Notes: generated by a model not told the origin, from the letters alone. Shown: positions 14,799 through 24,113, numbered from the stretch's first letter. The stretch: 64,000 nucleotides of DNA from JAWLHK01 sp041690355 [NCBI: bacterium] (GCA_041690355.1 JAWLHK010000020.1:1-64000), one strand, 5' to 3'. Translations and numbers: made by a program.

Positions 14799-16775
14799 GT
14801 GGAATACCTGGTTACCGGCGCGACCGGCTTCATCGGCAAGCACCTTCTCGATCAGCTCGTGCGGCGCGAGGGGCGCATTCACGTGCTCGTGCGCCCCGCC
14901 TCGCACGAGAAGTTTCTGCGCCTGGCAGCTGAGCGCTGGGGCAGGGACGCGCAGCGCATCGCCCTCGTCAACGGCGACATCACGCTCCCGGGCTGCGGCG
15001 TCGCCGACGAAGACCTCAAGACGCTCGCCGGTGTCGGCCACATCTTTCATCTCGCCGCCGTCTACGACATGCAGGCCGATATGGAGACGTCGCGCCGGGC
15101 GAACGTCGACGGCTCGCGGCACGTCGTCGAACTGGCCAACCGGCTCGGCGGCGCGACGCTGCATTACGTGAGCTCCATCGCCGCGGCCGGCCGCTACCGG
15201 GGCGTGTTCCGCGAAGACATGTTCGACGAGGCCGAAGATCTCGCGCACCCCTACTTCGCCACCAAGCACGAGGGCGAAGGGGTGGCGCGCCGCGAATGCC
15301 GCGTGCCGCTGCGCATCTACCGCCCCGGCATCGTCATCGGTTCGTCGGTCACCGGCGAGGCCGACAAGATCGACGGACCCTACTACGCCTTCAAGATCAT
15401 CCAGAAGCTTCGCGGCGCGCTCCCCCCGTGGATGCCGCTTATCGGCATCGAAGGGGCCCGGCTGCAGATCGTGCCGGTCGATTTCGTGGCGCGCGCGCTC
15501 GATCACATCGCCCATCAGCCCGGGCTCGACGGGCGCTGTTTTCACCTCGTCGATCCGAAACCGCTTTCGCTCGGCGACACCTTGAACGTCTTCTGCCGCG
15601 CGGCGCATGCGCCGCGCGGCACCGCCCGCCTCGACAACCGCGGGCTCGACCTCTTCCCGCGCGGGCTTCTGCAGATGGCCGGTCGCGTGCCCGTCGTGCG
15701 CGGGATCCGGCGCGACATGCTCGACTTCTGGGGCATTCCCGAGAGCGTGCTCGAATTCGCCGACTGGCGCACGAAGTTCGACGCCCGCGAAGCCGAGGCG
15801 GCCCTGGCGGGGAGCGGCATTGCGTGTCCCCCGCTCAAGGACTACGCGTGGAAGATCTGGGACTACTGGGAGCGCCGCATGGATCCCGATCTGTTCCGCG
15901 AGCAGACGCTCGAGTCGGTGCTGCGCGGGCGAATCGTCGTCGTGACGGGTGCCAGCAGCGGTATCGGCGAAGAGCTCGCGCGCCGGGTCGCCGCCGCGGG
16001 CGCCACCCCGATTCTCGTCGCCCGCACGGCCGAGAAGCTGGCCGCCGTGCAGGCCGATATCGCCGCGGCGGGGGGCAAGGCGCTCGTCTATCCGTGCGAC
16101 CTCAGCGATGCCGAGGCCACGCGGGCGGTGGCCGAGAAGATTCTGGCCGAACAGGGGCGGGTCGACTACCTGATCAACAACGCGGGGCGGTCGATCCGCC
16201 GATCGATCGGCGAGTCGTACGACCGCTTTCACGACTTCGAGCGCACGATGCAGCTGAATTACTTCGGCTCGCTGCGTCTCATCCTCGGCTTTCTGCCGTC
16301 CATGCGCGAGCGCCGCTTCGGCCACATCATCAACATCTCGAGCATCGGCGTGCAGACCAACGCGCCGCGGTTCTCGGCTTACGTGGCCAGCAAGGCGGCG
16401 CTCGACAGCTTCAGCCGCAGCATCGCCAGCGAGGTGGTCAACGATCACGTGCACATCACGACCGTCTACATGCCGCTCGTGCGCACGCCGATGATTGCGC
16501 CGACGCGCATCTATGATTACTTTCCGGCCATCTCGCCGGCGCAGGCGGCCGACATGGTGCTCACGTCGGTGCTCACGCGGCAGAAGCGGGTGGCGACCCG
16601 GCTCGGCACCTTCGGCGAGGTCACCTACGCGGTCGCGCCGCGGGTGGTCGATTACGTGCTGGGATTCGGCTACCGGCTGTTTCCCGAGAGCACGCGCAAC
16701 GGAAAGGCCGAGGGGCGCCCGCTGCCGGCCGAGAGCGTCGCCTTTGCGCACCTGCTCAAGGGAATTCACTGGTAG
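14799..16775 (+). CDS. Two-domain fatty acyl-CoA reductase (AcrA1/FcrA-like)
   Basis: 658 aa from the GTG at 14799, preceded by GGAGAGGGAGG. N-terminal extended SDR (male-sterility/NAD_binding_4): 'YLVTGATGFIGKHLL' at residues 3-17 and a Tyr-x3-Lys in 'YFATKHEGEG'. C-terminal classical SDR: 'VVTGASSGIGEEL' near residue 382, 'NNAG' near 459 and 'YVASKAAL' near 527. The same architecture and length occur in mycobacterial AcrA1 and in Marinobacter enzymes that reduce acyl-CoA to fatty alcohol. A role in fatty alcohol, wax ester or ether lipid supply is likely; the exact substrate is inferred. Confidence 0.8.
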   Translation: MEYLVTGATGFIGKHLLDQLVRREGRIHVLVRPASHEKFLRLAAERWGRDAQRIALVNGDITLPGCGVADEDLKTLAGVGHIFHLAAVYDMQADMETSRRANVDGSRHVVELANRLGGATLHYVSSIAAAGRYRGVFREDMFDEAEDLAHPYFATKHEGEGVARRECRVPLRIYRPGIVIGSSVTGEADKIDGPYYAFKIIQKLRGALPPWMPLIGIEGARLQIVPVDFVARALDHIAHQPGLDGRCFHLVDPKPLSLGDTLNVFCRAAHAPRGTARLDNRGLDLFPRGLLQMAGRVPVVRGIRRDMLDFWGIPESVLEFADWRTKFDAREAEAALAGSGIACPPLKDYAWKIWDYWERRMDPDLFREQTLESVLRGRIVVVTGASSGIGEELARRVAAAGATPILVARTAEKLAAVQADIAAAGGKALVYPCDLSDAEATRAVAEKILAEQGRVDYLINNAGRSIRRSIGESYDRFHDFERTMQLNYFGSLRLILGFLPSMRERRFGHIINISSIGVQTNAPRFSAYVASKAALDSFSRSIASEVVNDHVHITTVYMPLVRTPMIAPTRIYDYFPAISPAQAADMVLTSVLTRQKRVATRLGTFGEVTYAVAPRVVDYVLGFGYRLFPESTRNGKAEGRPLPAESVAFAHLLKGIHW

Positions 16776-16889
16776 CGTGCGGTCGGGCGGGCGGGGGTGA
16801 ACCCTCCCGCCGTCTGGTCTCTCGGGGGCGGCCGCTTTCGGATTGCCGGGCAGACTGATAAACTGACCCTCTTTCAGGCCCCGGGTTCC

Positions 16890-18548
16890 ATGCGCCAGTT
16901 GTTTTCGCTCTTTCTGCTCCCACTGCTTCTCGCGGCACCGGTCGCCGCGTCGGCCTCTGCCTTCGCCGCCGCTGCGCCCGAGGACGGCCCTCCCGCCGCC
17001 GACGCCGCGATGCCGAAGGTACCGGCCGCCGCCGAGACTCCCCCCGCGGCGATTCCCGCAGAAACTCCCGCGGAGACTCCCAAGGACGCTGCCAAGGAGC
17101 TCGGCAAGGATGCCAGCGTCGCTACCTACGAGCGCAAGAGCATCAGCTACCTGCGCACGGTGCGGCGCGCGAAGGTGCCCGACGAGTTCTACGCCGGCGT
17201 CGTGCGCGCCGTGCGCGAAAGCGTCGAACTGCCGCGCTTCGATTACAACGACATCAGCCACCTCGAGGCCCTGACGCCGCAGGAGGCCGCCGCGGCCGTG
17301 CGCGAGTACCTCGACGCCGTCAAGGTCGAGCGCGCCCGGGAGCAGGGCGAGTACGACCTGCGGTTCAAGGACGTCGTGATCACCGGCGCCGACCTGCGCC
17401 GCATCGCCGATTCGGCCTATCTCTACCAGCCGTCGGTCGATCGCTTCTCGCTGCAACGCAAGCGCATCGTGCAGTACGTGAACGGGAAACAGGTGGTCAG
17501 CCTGCGCTGGGTCGCCGCCGTGTCGGTTTCGGTGCGCTTCTACCGGGTCGATTTTGCCCGGGGCCGCGCCGTCGAGTTCAAGGTGCTGCGCGCATCGGGT
17601 GACGGTTCGGCGGGGGTCGGCTACGGTATCAGCCACAATCAGGCCCGGCGCGAAGCCGTGGCCGGCGCCCTCGGCTCGATAGCCACCGTCCTGCGCCGCG
17701 ACGTGCGCGCCGTCGAAGAGTTCAAGCTGCTGACCCCCGTCAGCGCGGCCGGATTCAACGGCGTCACGTTTGCGCTCACGCGCCGCGAGGGGCTCGCGCT
17801 CGATCAGGGCTTCTGGGTCTACGACTATTTCACCGACGGCCGCCGCCAGAAAGCCGGCTACGTCAAGGTGCGCCGGGTAGGCGACGGCGAGAAGCGTCTC
17901 GACTCCGACGCCGAGAACATCGCCGTCAGCAACGGCTGGCGGCTCGAAGAGGGGCAGCTGCTCGAAGAGAATCCCCAGATCGGCGTCACCCTGCTGGTCG
18001 ACGGCGGCGTGCAGCGCTACCGCCTGCAGGACGCGCCGGCCCTGGGGGTCGGCGACGCGACGACGGGCATCAAGGCCCGCATCGAGGCCGGCTACAGCCT
18101 GGCCCAGGCGACCCGCGTCTCGGAACTCTACGGCACCCTGGGGCTGCACTTTCTGGCCGGGGGCGGGTTCACGGAAGTCGGCGGCGAACTGGGCCTCGAC
18201 AAGCGGCTCTACTTCCGCCGTCTCGTGCTCGTGCCGGGCGCCCGTCTCGGCTACCTGAAGTCCTATTTCGACTTTCCCGGCGCCACGGCCCCCGAAATCG
18301 ATCCGTGGGCGACCTATACGGCGAGCAGCTTCGGCGTGACGCCGCGCCTCGGGGTCGAGTTCTTTCTGTCTCCCGCGTTCTCCATCGGAGCGCGCGCGGG
18401 GTATCGCGCCTATACGACGCAGACGCAGTTCGAGCTGTCTTCGGATGACGAGGAGAGCGACACGGCGCCGCTCGATCTGGGCGCCTACGGTTTCCAATAC
18501 GATCCCTCGGGCCTCGAACTCTACGGCGGTATCGCCGTGAGCTTCTGA
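16890..18548 (+). CDS. Predicted outer-membrane protein with C-terminal beta-barrel
   Basis: About 552 aa from the ATG at 16890. A signal peptide ('MRQLFSLFLLPLLLAAPVAA') is followed by a Pro/Ala/Glu linker to about residue 75. A soluble domain has 'KSISYLRTVRRAKVPDEFY', 'SLQRKRIVQYVNGKQVVSLR' and 'VRRVGDGEKRLDS'. The last 170 or so residues alternate like membrane strands ('FTEVGGELGLDKRLYFRRL', 'SIGARAGYRAYT') and end '...GGIAVSF' with the terminal Phe typical of BAM substrates. The family is not recognised. It probably works with the following lipoprotein, which repeats the 'hydrophobic N-terminus plus FlgT-like' theme. Confidence 0.6.
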   Translation: MRQLFSLFLLPLLLAAPVAASASAFAAAAPEDGPPAADAAMPKVPAAAETPPAAIPAETPAETPKDAAKELGKDASVATYERKSISYLRTVRRAKVPDEFYAGVVRAVRESVELPRFDYNDISHLEALTPQEAAAAVREYLDAVKVERAREQGEYDLRFKDVVITGADLRRIADSAYLYQPSVDRFSLQRKRIVQYVNGKQVVSLRWVAAVSVSVRFYRVDFARGRAVEFKVLRASGDGSAGVGYGISHNQARREAVAGALGSIATVLRRDVRAVEEFKLLTPVSAAGFNGVTFALTRREGLALDQGFWVYDYFTDGRRQKAGYVKVRRVGDGEKRLDSDAENIAVSNGWRLEEGQLLEENPQIGVTLLVDGGVQRYRLQDAPALGVGDATTGIKARIEAGYSLAQATRVSELYGTLGLHFLAGGGFTEVGGELGLDKRLYFRRLVLVPGARLGYLKSYFDFPGATAPEIDPWATYTASSFGVTPRLGVEFFLSPAFSIGARAGYRAYTTQTQFELSSDDEESDTAPLDLGAYGFQYDPSGLELYGGIAVSF

Positions 18549-18564
18549 GGGCCGGGATTTTTCT

Positions 18565-18592
18565 TTTTCAACCCGGTACGAGCGGGTACAAT
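18565..18592 (+). promoter_or_regulatory. Candidate promoter of the FlgT-like lipoprotein gene
   Basis: TTTTCA at 18565-18570 and TACAAT at 18587-18592, 16 bp apart. The -35 is weak, the -10 good. Confidence 0.4.
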
Positions 18593-18618
18593 ATCCAATT
18601 ACCCGCGTGGAGTGGACG

Positions 18619-19806
18619 ATGAACATGAACAAGGTTCGTTGGTTTGGGGCGTTGCTGCTCGTGCTCGCCCTGGTTCCCGCCTGCGGCAACAAGTCGGTGC
18701 GTCCGACGTCCTGGCAGGCTGAAGTCGTCGAAAGCCTCGACGGCAATCGGGTGCGCGTCAATGCCATCGGCGTGGGCGACGATACCGACGAGGCGAAGCT
18801 CGACGGCTTTCGCGCCGCCGTGAACCGCGTCGCCCAGGATCTCGTCCAGAGCCAGGAAGAGCGTTTCGGCTGGGAGGCAAGCTCCGACGAAGTGTTCGGC
18901 AAGGCCGGCCAGTACATCGAAAGCTACAAGATCAAGAGCCGCCGTAAGGAAGGGGACATCGACGTCAAGCTCACGCTCGACCTCGTCGTCAACCGCAAGC
19001 GGCTCAACGACGATCTGGTGGCCATGGGCGTGCTCAAGGCGCAGCGCGAGCTGCTCAGCGACCTGAAGAACCCGAGCATCGTCGTCATTGCCGAAGATGC
19101 GGTGAAGACCAAGGCCTGGCGCCGGCTGGCGACCGACCATGTGACCGGCTACCTGACGACCCGCAAGTTCGAAGTGCTCGACGAAGGGCAGGTCACGAAG
19201 CTGCAGGGCATGTCGGCCGATACCCGCGCGGCCGTGGGCACGGCCCCCGACGCCGTGGCGCAGATCGCGCTGCAGCTCGGCGGCGACATCTACATCGTTT
19301 ACGACGTGAAGGTCGATCGGGCCAAGGTGGGCCGCGACGGCACGGTGAAGGCCTCGGCCAGCGCACGTGCGTTCGAGACGACCACCGCCCGCAGCATCGG
19401 CAGCGCGACCGGCTTTTCGCGCGAGTACGCGGCGACGGCCGGCAGCGATGAGAAGGCCGTGGCCGAGGCCCTCAGCGACGCCATCGACCGCGTGCTCGTC
19501 AATGTCATGGATTACTGGAAGGACGACGCCATCAAGGGCTTCCAGTTCCTCATCGAAGTGCGCGGCGATTTCAAGGGCGACGGCGGCGAAAAGATCCGCC
19601 GCGACATCTACCGGATCGTGAAGGAGACGGCGCCCGAGTTCAAGGAGAACCTGGCGACCGATCGTTCGCTGAACTACCGCGTCTGGTACAAGGGCTCCAA
19701 TACCGACCTGCTCTTTGCGCTGCAGGACCGCTTCGAAAGCGCGACCGGCCGCAAACTGAAGTCGGTTTCGCAGAACCGCAAACTCATTCAGCTGGAAGTG
19801 CAATAA
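18619..19806 (+). CDS. Envelope lipoprotein with FlgT/DUF6175-like features
   Basis: 395 aa from the ATG at 18619, with GTGGAGTGG upstream; the GTG at 18607 is in frame but poorer. A signal peptide ends in the lipobox 'LVPAC'. Mature blocks 'RVNAIGVGDDTDEAKLDGFR', 'VNRVAQDLVQSQEERF' and 'SYKIKSRRKEGDIDVKLTLD' resemble the N-terminal module of FlgT-type proteins, where many paralogues process 'x-A-x-x-D-A-x-R'. A later domain contains 'QLGGDIYIVYDVKVDRAKV'. No flagellar gene is in the window, so a flagellar role is not implied. It ends 1 bp before purM. Confidence 0.6.
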   Translation: MNMNKVRWFGALLLVLALVPACGNKSVRPTSWQAEVVESLDGNRVRVNAIGVGDDTDEAKLDGFRAAVNRVAQDLVQSQEERFGWEASSDEVFGKAGQYIESYKIKSRRKEGDIDVKLTLDLVVNRKRLNDDLVAMGVLKAQRELLSDLKNPSIVVIAEDAVKTKAWRRLATDHVTGYLTTRKFEVLDEGQVTKLQGMSADTRAAVGTAPDAVAQIALQLGGDIYIVYDVKVDRAKVGRDGTVKASASARAFETTTARSIGSATGFSREYAATAGSDEKAVAEALSDAIDRVLVNVMDYWKDDAIKGFQFLIEVRGDFKGDGGEKIRRDIYRIVKETAPEFKENLATDRSLNYRVWYKGSNTDLLFALQDRFESATGRKLKSVSQNRKLIQLEVQ

Positions 19807-19807
19807 C

Positions 19808-20872
19808 GTGTCTGATTCGACCGAATCTCCGCGTCTGCGGACGACCTATCGCGACGCCGGCGTCGACATCGACGCCGGCGACCGCTTCGTGCAGGACATC
19901 AAACCGCTCGTCAAGGGGACGCATCGCCCCGAGGTCATGAGCGGACTCGGCGGGTTCGGCGCGCTGTTCAGGTTCAACGCCTCGAAGTACGAAAACCCGG
20001 TCCTGGTCTCGACCACCGACGGCGTGGGCACCAAGCTCAAGGTCGCCTTCGCCATGGACAAGCACGACACGATCGGCATCGATCTGGTCGCCATGAACGT
20101 GAACGACCTGATCGTGCAGGGGGCCGAGCCCCTCTTCTTTCTCGACTATCTGGCCTGCGGCAGCCTGAAGACGATTCAGCCCGTGAAGATCGTCGAGGGT
20201 ATCGTGGCCGGCTGCAAGGAGGCCAACTGCGCGCTCGTCGGCGGCGAGACGGCCGAAATGCCGGGCATGTACACCGATGGGGAATACGATCTGGCGGGGT
20301 TCGCGGTCGGCGCCGTCGATCGGGATCGCATCATCGATCACAGCCAGGTCAAGAAGGGGCACGTGCTCATCGGCGTGTCGTCGAGCGGCCTGCACAGCAA
20401 CGGCTACAGCCTCGCGCGCAAGGTTTTTCTCCAGGATCATGGCCTGCAGCTCGACAAGCGCGTCGACGAATTCGGCCGTACGCTGGGCGAGCAGCTGCTT
20501 GAGCCGACGCGCATCTACGTGCGCGCCCTGCAGTCGATCGTGAAGGATCTTCCGATTCACGCAGTCGCGCACATCACGGGCGGCGGCATCGAAAACATCC
20601 CCCGCGTCCTGCCGGCCGGAACCCGGGCGGTCATCCAGCACGGATCGTGGGAGTGGCCGCCGGTTTTTCAGCTTCTGCAGAAACTCGGCCGCATCGACCG
20701 CGCCGAAATGTACCGCACGTTCAACTGCGGCATCGGCCTCGTCATCATCGTTCCCGAGATCGACGTCGAGACGGTCGTCTCGCGCCTGCGCGGCGCGGGT
20801 GAGACCGCCTTCGTCATTGGCCGCGTCGAAGAACAGAAGGGAGACGCCGACCCGCGGGTCGCCGTCGTCTGA
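19808..20872 (+). CDS. purM: Phosphoribosylformylglycinamidine cyclo-ligase (AIR synthetase)
   Basis: 354 aa, GTG start at 19808. PurM closes FGAM to aminoimidazole ribotide with ATP in purine synthesis. Hallmarks: 'YRDAGVDIDAGDRFVQDIK', 'LVSTTDGVGTKLKVAF', 'GIDLVAMNVNDLIVQGAEPL', 'LVGGETAEMPGMY' and 'VSSSGLHSNGYSLARKV', ending with 'AHITGGGIENIPRVLPAG'. The purN gene follows after 3 bp, a common pairing. Confidence 0.97.
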   Translation: MSDSTESPRLRTTYRDAGVDIDAGDRFVQDIKPLVKGTHRPEVMSGLGGFGALFRFNASKYENPVLVSTTDGVGTKLKVAFAMDKHDTIGIDLVAMNVNDLIVQGAEPLFFLDYLACGSLKTIQPVKIVEGIVAGCKEANCALVGGETAEMPGMYTDGEYDLAGFAVGAVDRDRIIDHSQVKKGHVLIGVSSSGLHSNGYSLARKVFLQDHGLQLDKRVDEFGRTLGEQLLEPTRIYVRALQSIVKDLPIHAVAHITGGGIENIPRVLPAGTRAVIQHGSWEWPPVFQLLQKLGRIDRAEMYRTFNCGIGLVIIVPEIDVETVVSRLRGAGETAFVIGRVEEQKGDADPRVAVV

Positions 20873-20875
20873 GGA

Positions 20876-21520
20876 ATGTTCCGTCTGGCCGTACTCGGGA
20901 GCGGCACCGGAAGCAACTACCAGGCGATTCAGGATGCCGTCGGGCGCGGTGAGATTCCCGCCCAGGTTGTCGGCGTCTTCTGCAACGTCGCGGGGGCGGG
21001 CATCCTTGCGCGCGCCGAGGCGGCCGGCGTGCCGGCCCGCCTGATCCCCTCGCGCGGCATAGCGGCACCCGAGGCCCGGCAGCGCTACGACGCCGAGCTT
21101 GCCGAACGGATTGCGGACCTCGAAGTCGACCTGGTCGTGCTCGCCGGCTGGATGCGCCTGCTTTCGGCCGAGTTCGTGGCCCGTTTTTCGGGCCGGCTCG
21201 TCAACATCCACCCCTCGCTTCTGCCGGCGTTTCCGGGGCTGCGCGTCCACGAGTCGGTGCTCGCCTACGGCTGCAAGGTCTCGGGCTGTACCGTGCATTT
21301 CGTCAGCGAAGAGATGGACGCCGGGCCGATCATCGCCCAGGCCTGCGTGCCCGTATTCCATTCCGACACGCCCGAAAGCCTTGCGAACCGGGTGCACGGG
21401 GCAGAACACAAGCTCTATCCCTGGGTCGTGCGCCAGATTGCCCTCGGCGCCGTGCGCCTGCGCGGGCGCGTGGTCGAAGTCGACGCCGAGCTCCCCCCCT
21501 TCTGTGTGCCGGCGTCATGA
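20876..21520 (+). CDS. purN: Phosphoribosylglycinamide formyltransferase (GART)
   Basis: 214 aa. PurN transfers a formyl group from 10-formyl-THF to GAR. Seen: 'LAVLGSGTGSNYQAI' (phosphate loop), 'LVVLAGWMRLLSAEFVARF', 'NIHPSLLPAFPGLRVHE' (catalytic Asn-x-His), and 'GCTVHFVSEEMDAGPIIAQ' with the catalytic Asp. The C-terminus is slightly longer than in E. coli. It overlaps the next gene by an ATGA. Confidence 0.96.
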   Translation: MFRLAVLGSGTGSNYQAIQDAVGRGEIPAQVVGVFCNVAGAGILARAEAAGVPARLIPSRGIAAPEARQRYDAELAERIADLEVDLVVLAGWMRLLSAEFVARFSGRLVNIHPSLLPAFPGLRVHESVLAYGCKVSGCTVHFVSEEMDAGPIIAQACVPVFHSDTPESLANRVHGAEHKLYPWVVRQIALGAVRLRGRVVEVDAELPPFCVPAS

Positions 21521-22668
21521 AGAAACAGTACGACAGCGTCGTCATCGGCGGCGGCGTGGCGGGCTATCTTCTCGCGGCCCTGGCCTCGACGCAGGGGCAC
21601 GTTCTCTTCTTCGAGAGCGAGCAGGAGCCGACGGATCCCCCCTGGACGAGCCCGATTCTGCCCGACGCACCGGGGAGCGCCTGGCATCGCGTGCGCGAAG
21701 CCCTGTCGCCCGCGGGGCTCGCGCCCGGCCGGTTCCGCTTCCAGCGTCTGAACGGCCGTGAACGCGACGACGGCTTTGAAACGCCGCCGCCCGAGCCCTT
21801 TCCCTTCGCCGAGTGGCTCACGGCCGAGCTCGCCGTGCCGCGCTGGTTCGACGTCGTGCGCGGCTGGTTCGCTTCGCCGCCGCCGGGCCCGGCGCTCGCC
21901 CCCACGTGGATGCGGCTGACGACCGGCGTTGAACCGGCCCAGTCGGCCGTCCGGCGCTATCTGGCCGCCACCGCCGCAGACTGGTCGGCGCCGGCAGGCG
22001 AACTGGTCGATCTGCTGCGCGTCCTGCGTGAGCGGGCGGCGCGCGAAGGTACCGAATTTCTCCCCGCCGGCCGGCTCGATGCCGTAATTCCCGGCGAGGG
22101 GGTGCGCGTCGAGGGGCTCGGCGCCACGCTGCGCTCGGCGCGCATGGCCGTCTGCGTCGACGTGGGCGAGTGGAGCCGCATCCCGGGGCTCGGCGCGCTG
22201 CCGCGCAAGGTGCTGCGCCGCGTGCGCCAGAACGGCGTGCGCGTGCGCGCGACCTGGACCTGCGCCGCCGAGGAACTGCCCGTGGGCCTCGCCGGACGCG
22301 GATGGTGGGCCGACGAGCCGCAGGCCTGGTACGACGTGACCGAGGGGGGGGGGCGCGCGACGCTGCGCGCCTGGACGATGGCCCCGTCGGGTCCCGACGT
22401 CGACGCGCCGGCGGTGGCCGCCGCCATGCACGCGGTGGTGCGCCGGTACGCGCCGTTCTTCAGCCCGAAGGCCGAAGAGGCCCAGGTGCTGGCGACGCCG
22501 GTTTACGGGTCAATCCACCGGAAAGGGCTGGGCGTGCCCGCCGAGTTGGCGGCCGGGTACGGCTATGCCGGCCCGCAGAGCTATCCCGGCTGGGGGGCCG
22601 AGGGCGAGATGGTCGCCGCCCTGCGCGTGAACCGGCGCTGGTATCCACCCGAATCGCCCGCGGCCTGA
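21517..22668 (+). CDS. Flavoprotein-like protein of unknown function with N-terminal dinucleotide fold
   Basis: 383 aa. The start 'DSVVIGGGVAGYLLAALAST' followed by 'HVLFFESE' is a GxGxxG beta-alpha-beta unit ending in an acidic residue, as in FAD-binding oxidoreductases. The rest shows no clear FAD or substrate motif; it is rich in Pro, Arg and Trp, with 'SARMAVCVDVGEWSRIPGL' and 'GYGYAGPQSYPGWGAEGEM'. It is translationally coupled to purN (ATGA overlap), so it is made with the purine enzymes, though a functional link is unproven. I recognise no named family. Confidence 0.6.
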   Translation: MKKQYDSVVIGGGVAGYLLAALASTQGHVLFFESEQEPTDPPWTSPILPDAPGSAWHRVREALSPAGLAPGRFRFQRLNGRERDDGFETPPPEPFPFAEWLTAELAVPRWFDVVRGWFASPPPGPALAPTWMRLTTGVEPAQSAVRRYLAATAADWSAPAGELVDLLRVLRERAAREGTEFLPAGRLDAVIPGEGVRVEGLGATLRSARMAVCVDVGEWSRIPGLGALPRKVLRRVRQNGVRVRATWTCAAEELPVGLAGRGWWADEPQAWYDVTEGGGRATLRAWTMAPSGPDVDAPAVAAAMHAVVRRYAPFFSPKAEEAQVLATPVYGSIHRKGLGVPAELAAGYGYAGPQSYPGWGAEGEMVAALRVNRRWYPPESPAA

Positions 22669-22786
22669 CGCGGCTCTGCACGCTGGAGCGTTCCGCTGCG
22701 CAGTGTCCCGGCGCGCTACAAAATCGACCACGGCGCGCTCCTGCTATGGCGGCCTGCGATGGTCTTGTGATAGTAATGTAAGCCGA

Positions 22787-23755
22787 TTGCAAGAGGAACG
22801 TAACCAGCGGCCGCCTCTGCGCGGCAAAGGGGTGCTCGTCATCGACGACACGGATTCGATCCGTCGCCACGTCGTCGACTTTCTGCGCGGGCGCAACGTC
22901 TTTGACGATTATTTCGAGGCGAACGACGGCATCGTCGGCATCCGGATGCTGCTCGAGCACCATTCGCGCATCGACATCGTCATCACCGACCTCGAAATGC
23001 CGCGCATCGACGGTTTTCGCTTTCTGCAGCTGAAAGCCGAAACCCATCCGGCCTTCACCGAAATTCCGGTCATCATGCTCACGTCGCGCGGCGAGGTCGA
23101 GCGGCGCATCACCGGCCTCGAGCTCGGGGCGAGTGACTATCTCGTCAAGCCGGTCGACGATGCCGAGCTGCTCGCGCGGGTGCGCGTCCAGCTGCGCATC
23201 AAGCAGCTGCAGGACGAGCTGCGCAGCCGGAACGAAGAGCTCGAGCGCATCAGCAACACCGACTCGCTCACCGGCCTCTTCAACCGGCGCCACTTCACGC
23301 ACATCTTCGAGACCGAGTTTCAGCGGTCTTCGCGCCACGCCGATGATCTGTCGTTCGTCATGATCGACATCGATCACTTCAAGGCCGTCAACGACACCCA
23401 CGGCCACCAGGTGGGCGACGAGGTGCTGCGCCACGTGGCTGCGGTGCTGCAGCGGGGGCTGCGCAGCGGCGACGTGCTGGCCCGCTACGGCGGCGAAGAG
23501 TTCGCGCTGCTGCTCCCCCAGACCTCGCCCGAGGGCGGTTTTGCGGCGGCCGAGCGTTACCGCAAGCTCGTGCAGGCGAGCCCCGCCCCCCACGTCGGCC
23601 AGCTCACCGTCAGCATGGGCATCAGCTCGAGCCAGCTGCCGGGCGTGACGAGCGTCGACGAACTGATGCGCACGGCCGACCAGGCGCTGTACAAGGCCAA
23701 GGGGCTCGGGCGCAACCGGTCGGTACTCTACGCCCGGGTCGAACAAGCCTCCTGA
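22787..23755 (+). CDS. Response regulator-diguanylate cyclase (REC-GGDEF)
   Basis: About 322 aa; the start is uncertain (TTG 22787 chosen, a GTG at 22832 is possible, and the frame is open upstream to 22703). The receiver has 'GVLVIDDTDSIRRHVV', phosphoacceptor Asp in 'IVITDLEMPRIDG', 'VIMLTSRGEV' and 'DYLVKPVDDAELL'. A coiled linker leads to the GGDEF domain: 'DSLTGLFNRRHF', 'MIDIDHFKAVNDTHGHQVGD' and the active site 'ARYGGEEFALLLP'. The 'RSGD' five residues before GGEEF is an intact inhibitory I-site. Phosphorylation should drive c-di-GMP synthesis with product feedback. No cognate kinase is adjacent. Confidence 0.9.
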   Translation: MQEERNQRPPLRGKGVLVIDDTDSIRRHVVDFLRGRNVFDDYFEANDGIVGIRMLLEHHSRIDIVITDLEMPRIDGFRFLQLKAETHPAFTEIPVIMLTSRGEVERRITGLELGASDYLVKPVDDAELLARVRVQLRIKQLQDELRSRNEELERISNTDSLTGLFNRRHFTHIFETEFQRSSRHADDLSFVMIDIDHFKAVNDTHGHQVGDEVLRHVAAVLQRGLRSGDVLARYGGEEFALLLPQTSPEGGFAAAERYRKLVQASPAPHVGQLTVSMGISSSQLPGVTSVDELMRTADQALYKAKGLGRNRSVLYARVEQAS

Positions 23756-23868
23756 AACCGGCCGTCCGCACGGCGGCCCCCTTTCGTTTTGCGCGCCTGC
23801 CCTCGGTTCGCTGCCGGGGGCGTTTCACCGTGCGTGTTTGCCGGCAATCCGATACAATATCAGGCTTT

Positions 23869-23953
23869 GCGAGAGTGGCGGAACTGGCAGACGCACTGGA
23901 TTTAGGTTCCAGCGGGGCGACCCGTGGGGGTTCAAGTCCCCCCTCTCGCACCA
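23869..23953 (+). tRNA. tRNA-Leu (anticodon UAG)
   Basis: An 85-nt class II tRNA with a 7-bp acceptor stem GCGAGAG/CTCTCGC. The anticodon stem CTGGA/TCCAG encloses loop TTTAGGT, giving anticodon TAG. A long variable arm and an encoded CCA end at 23953. A TACAAT at 23853-23858 is a likely -10 box. Confidence 0.97.
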
Positions 23954-24049
23954 GGGTTGTGATCGGTCGATTTTGACTGCAGGAAGGCACGAGGACGCGC
24001 CCGACGCCACGCGCGCGGTTCGACCGGCTTCCGGCAGAGCGTTTCGTGG

Positions 24050-24087
24050 CGCCCCCGCCTCCCGAGTGAGGGGGCGTATGCTATAAT
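24050..24087 (+). promoter_or_regulatory. Hairpin and extended -10 promoter of tig
   Basis: CGCCCCC...GGGGGCG (about 24050-24076) can form a hairpin. It is followed by TGcTATAAT with the perfect -10 TATAAT at 24082-24087. No -35 box is evident, as expected for an extended -10 promoter. Confidence 0.6.
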
Positions 24088-24113
24088 CCTCAACAGTTTT
24101 CCCCGAGTTAGCC

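Noticed and set aside
14658-18917. A 1419-aa open frame on the minus strand
   Set aside because: It is antisense to the acyl-CoA reductase and outer-membrane genes and has no domain; the plus-strand frames carry clear motifs.
18619-19806. A flagellar role for the FlgT-like lipoprotein
   Set aside because: No flagellar genes lie in the window and the similarity is limited to a general envelope module.
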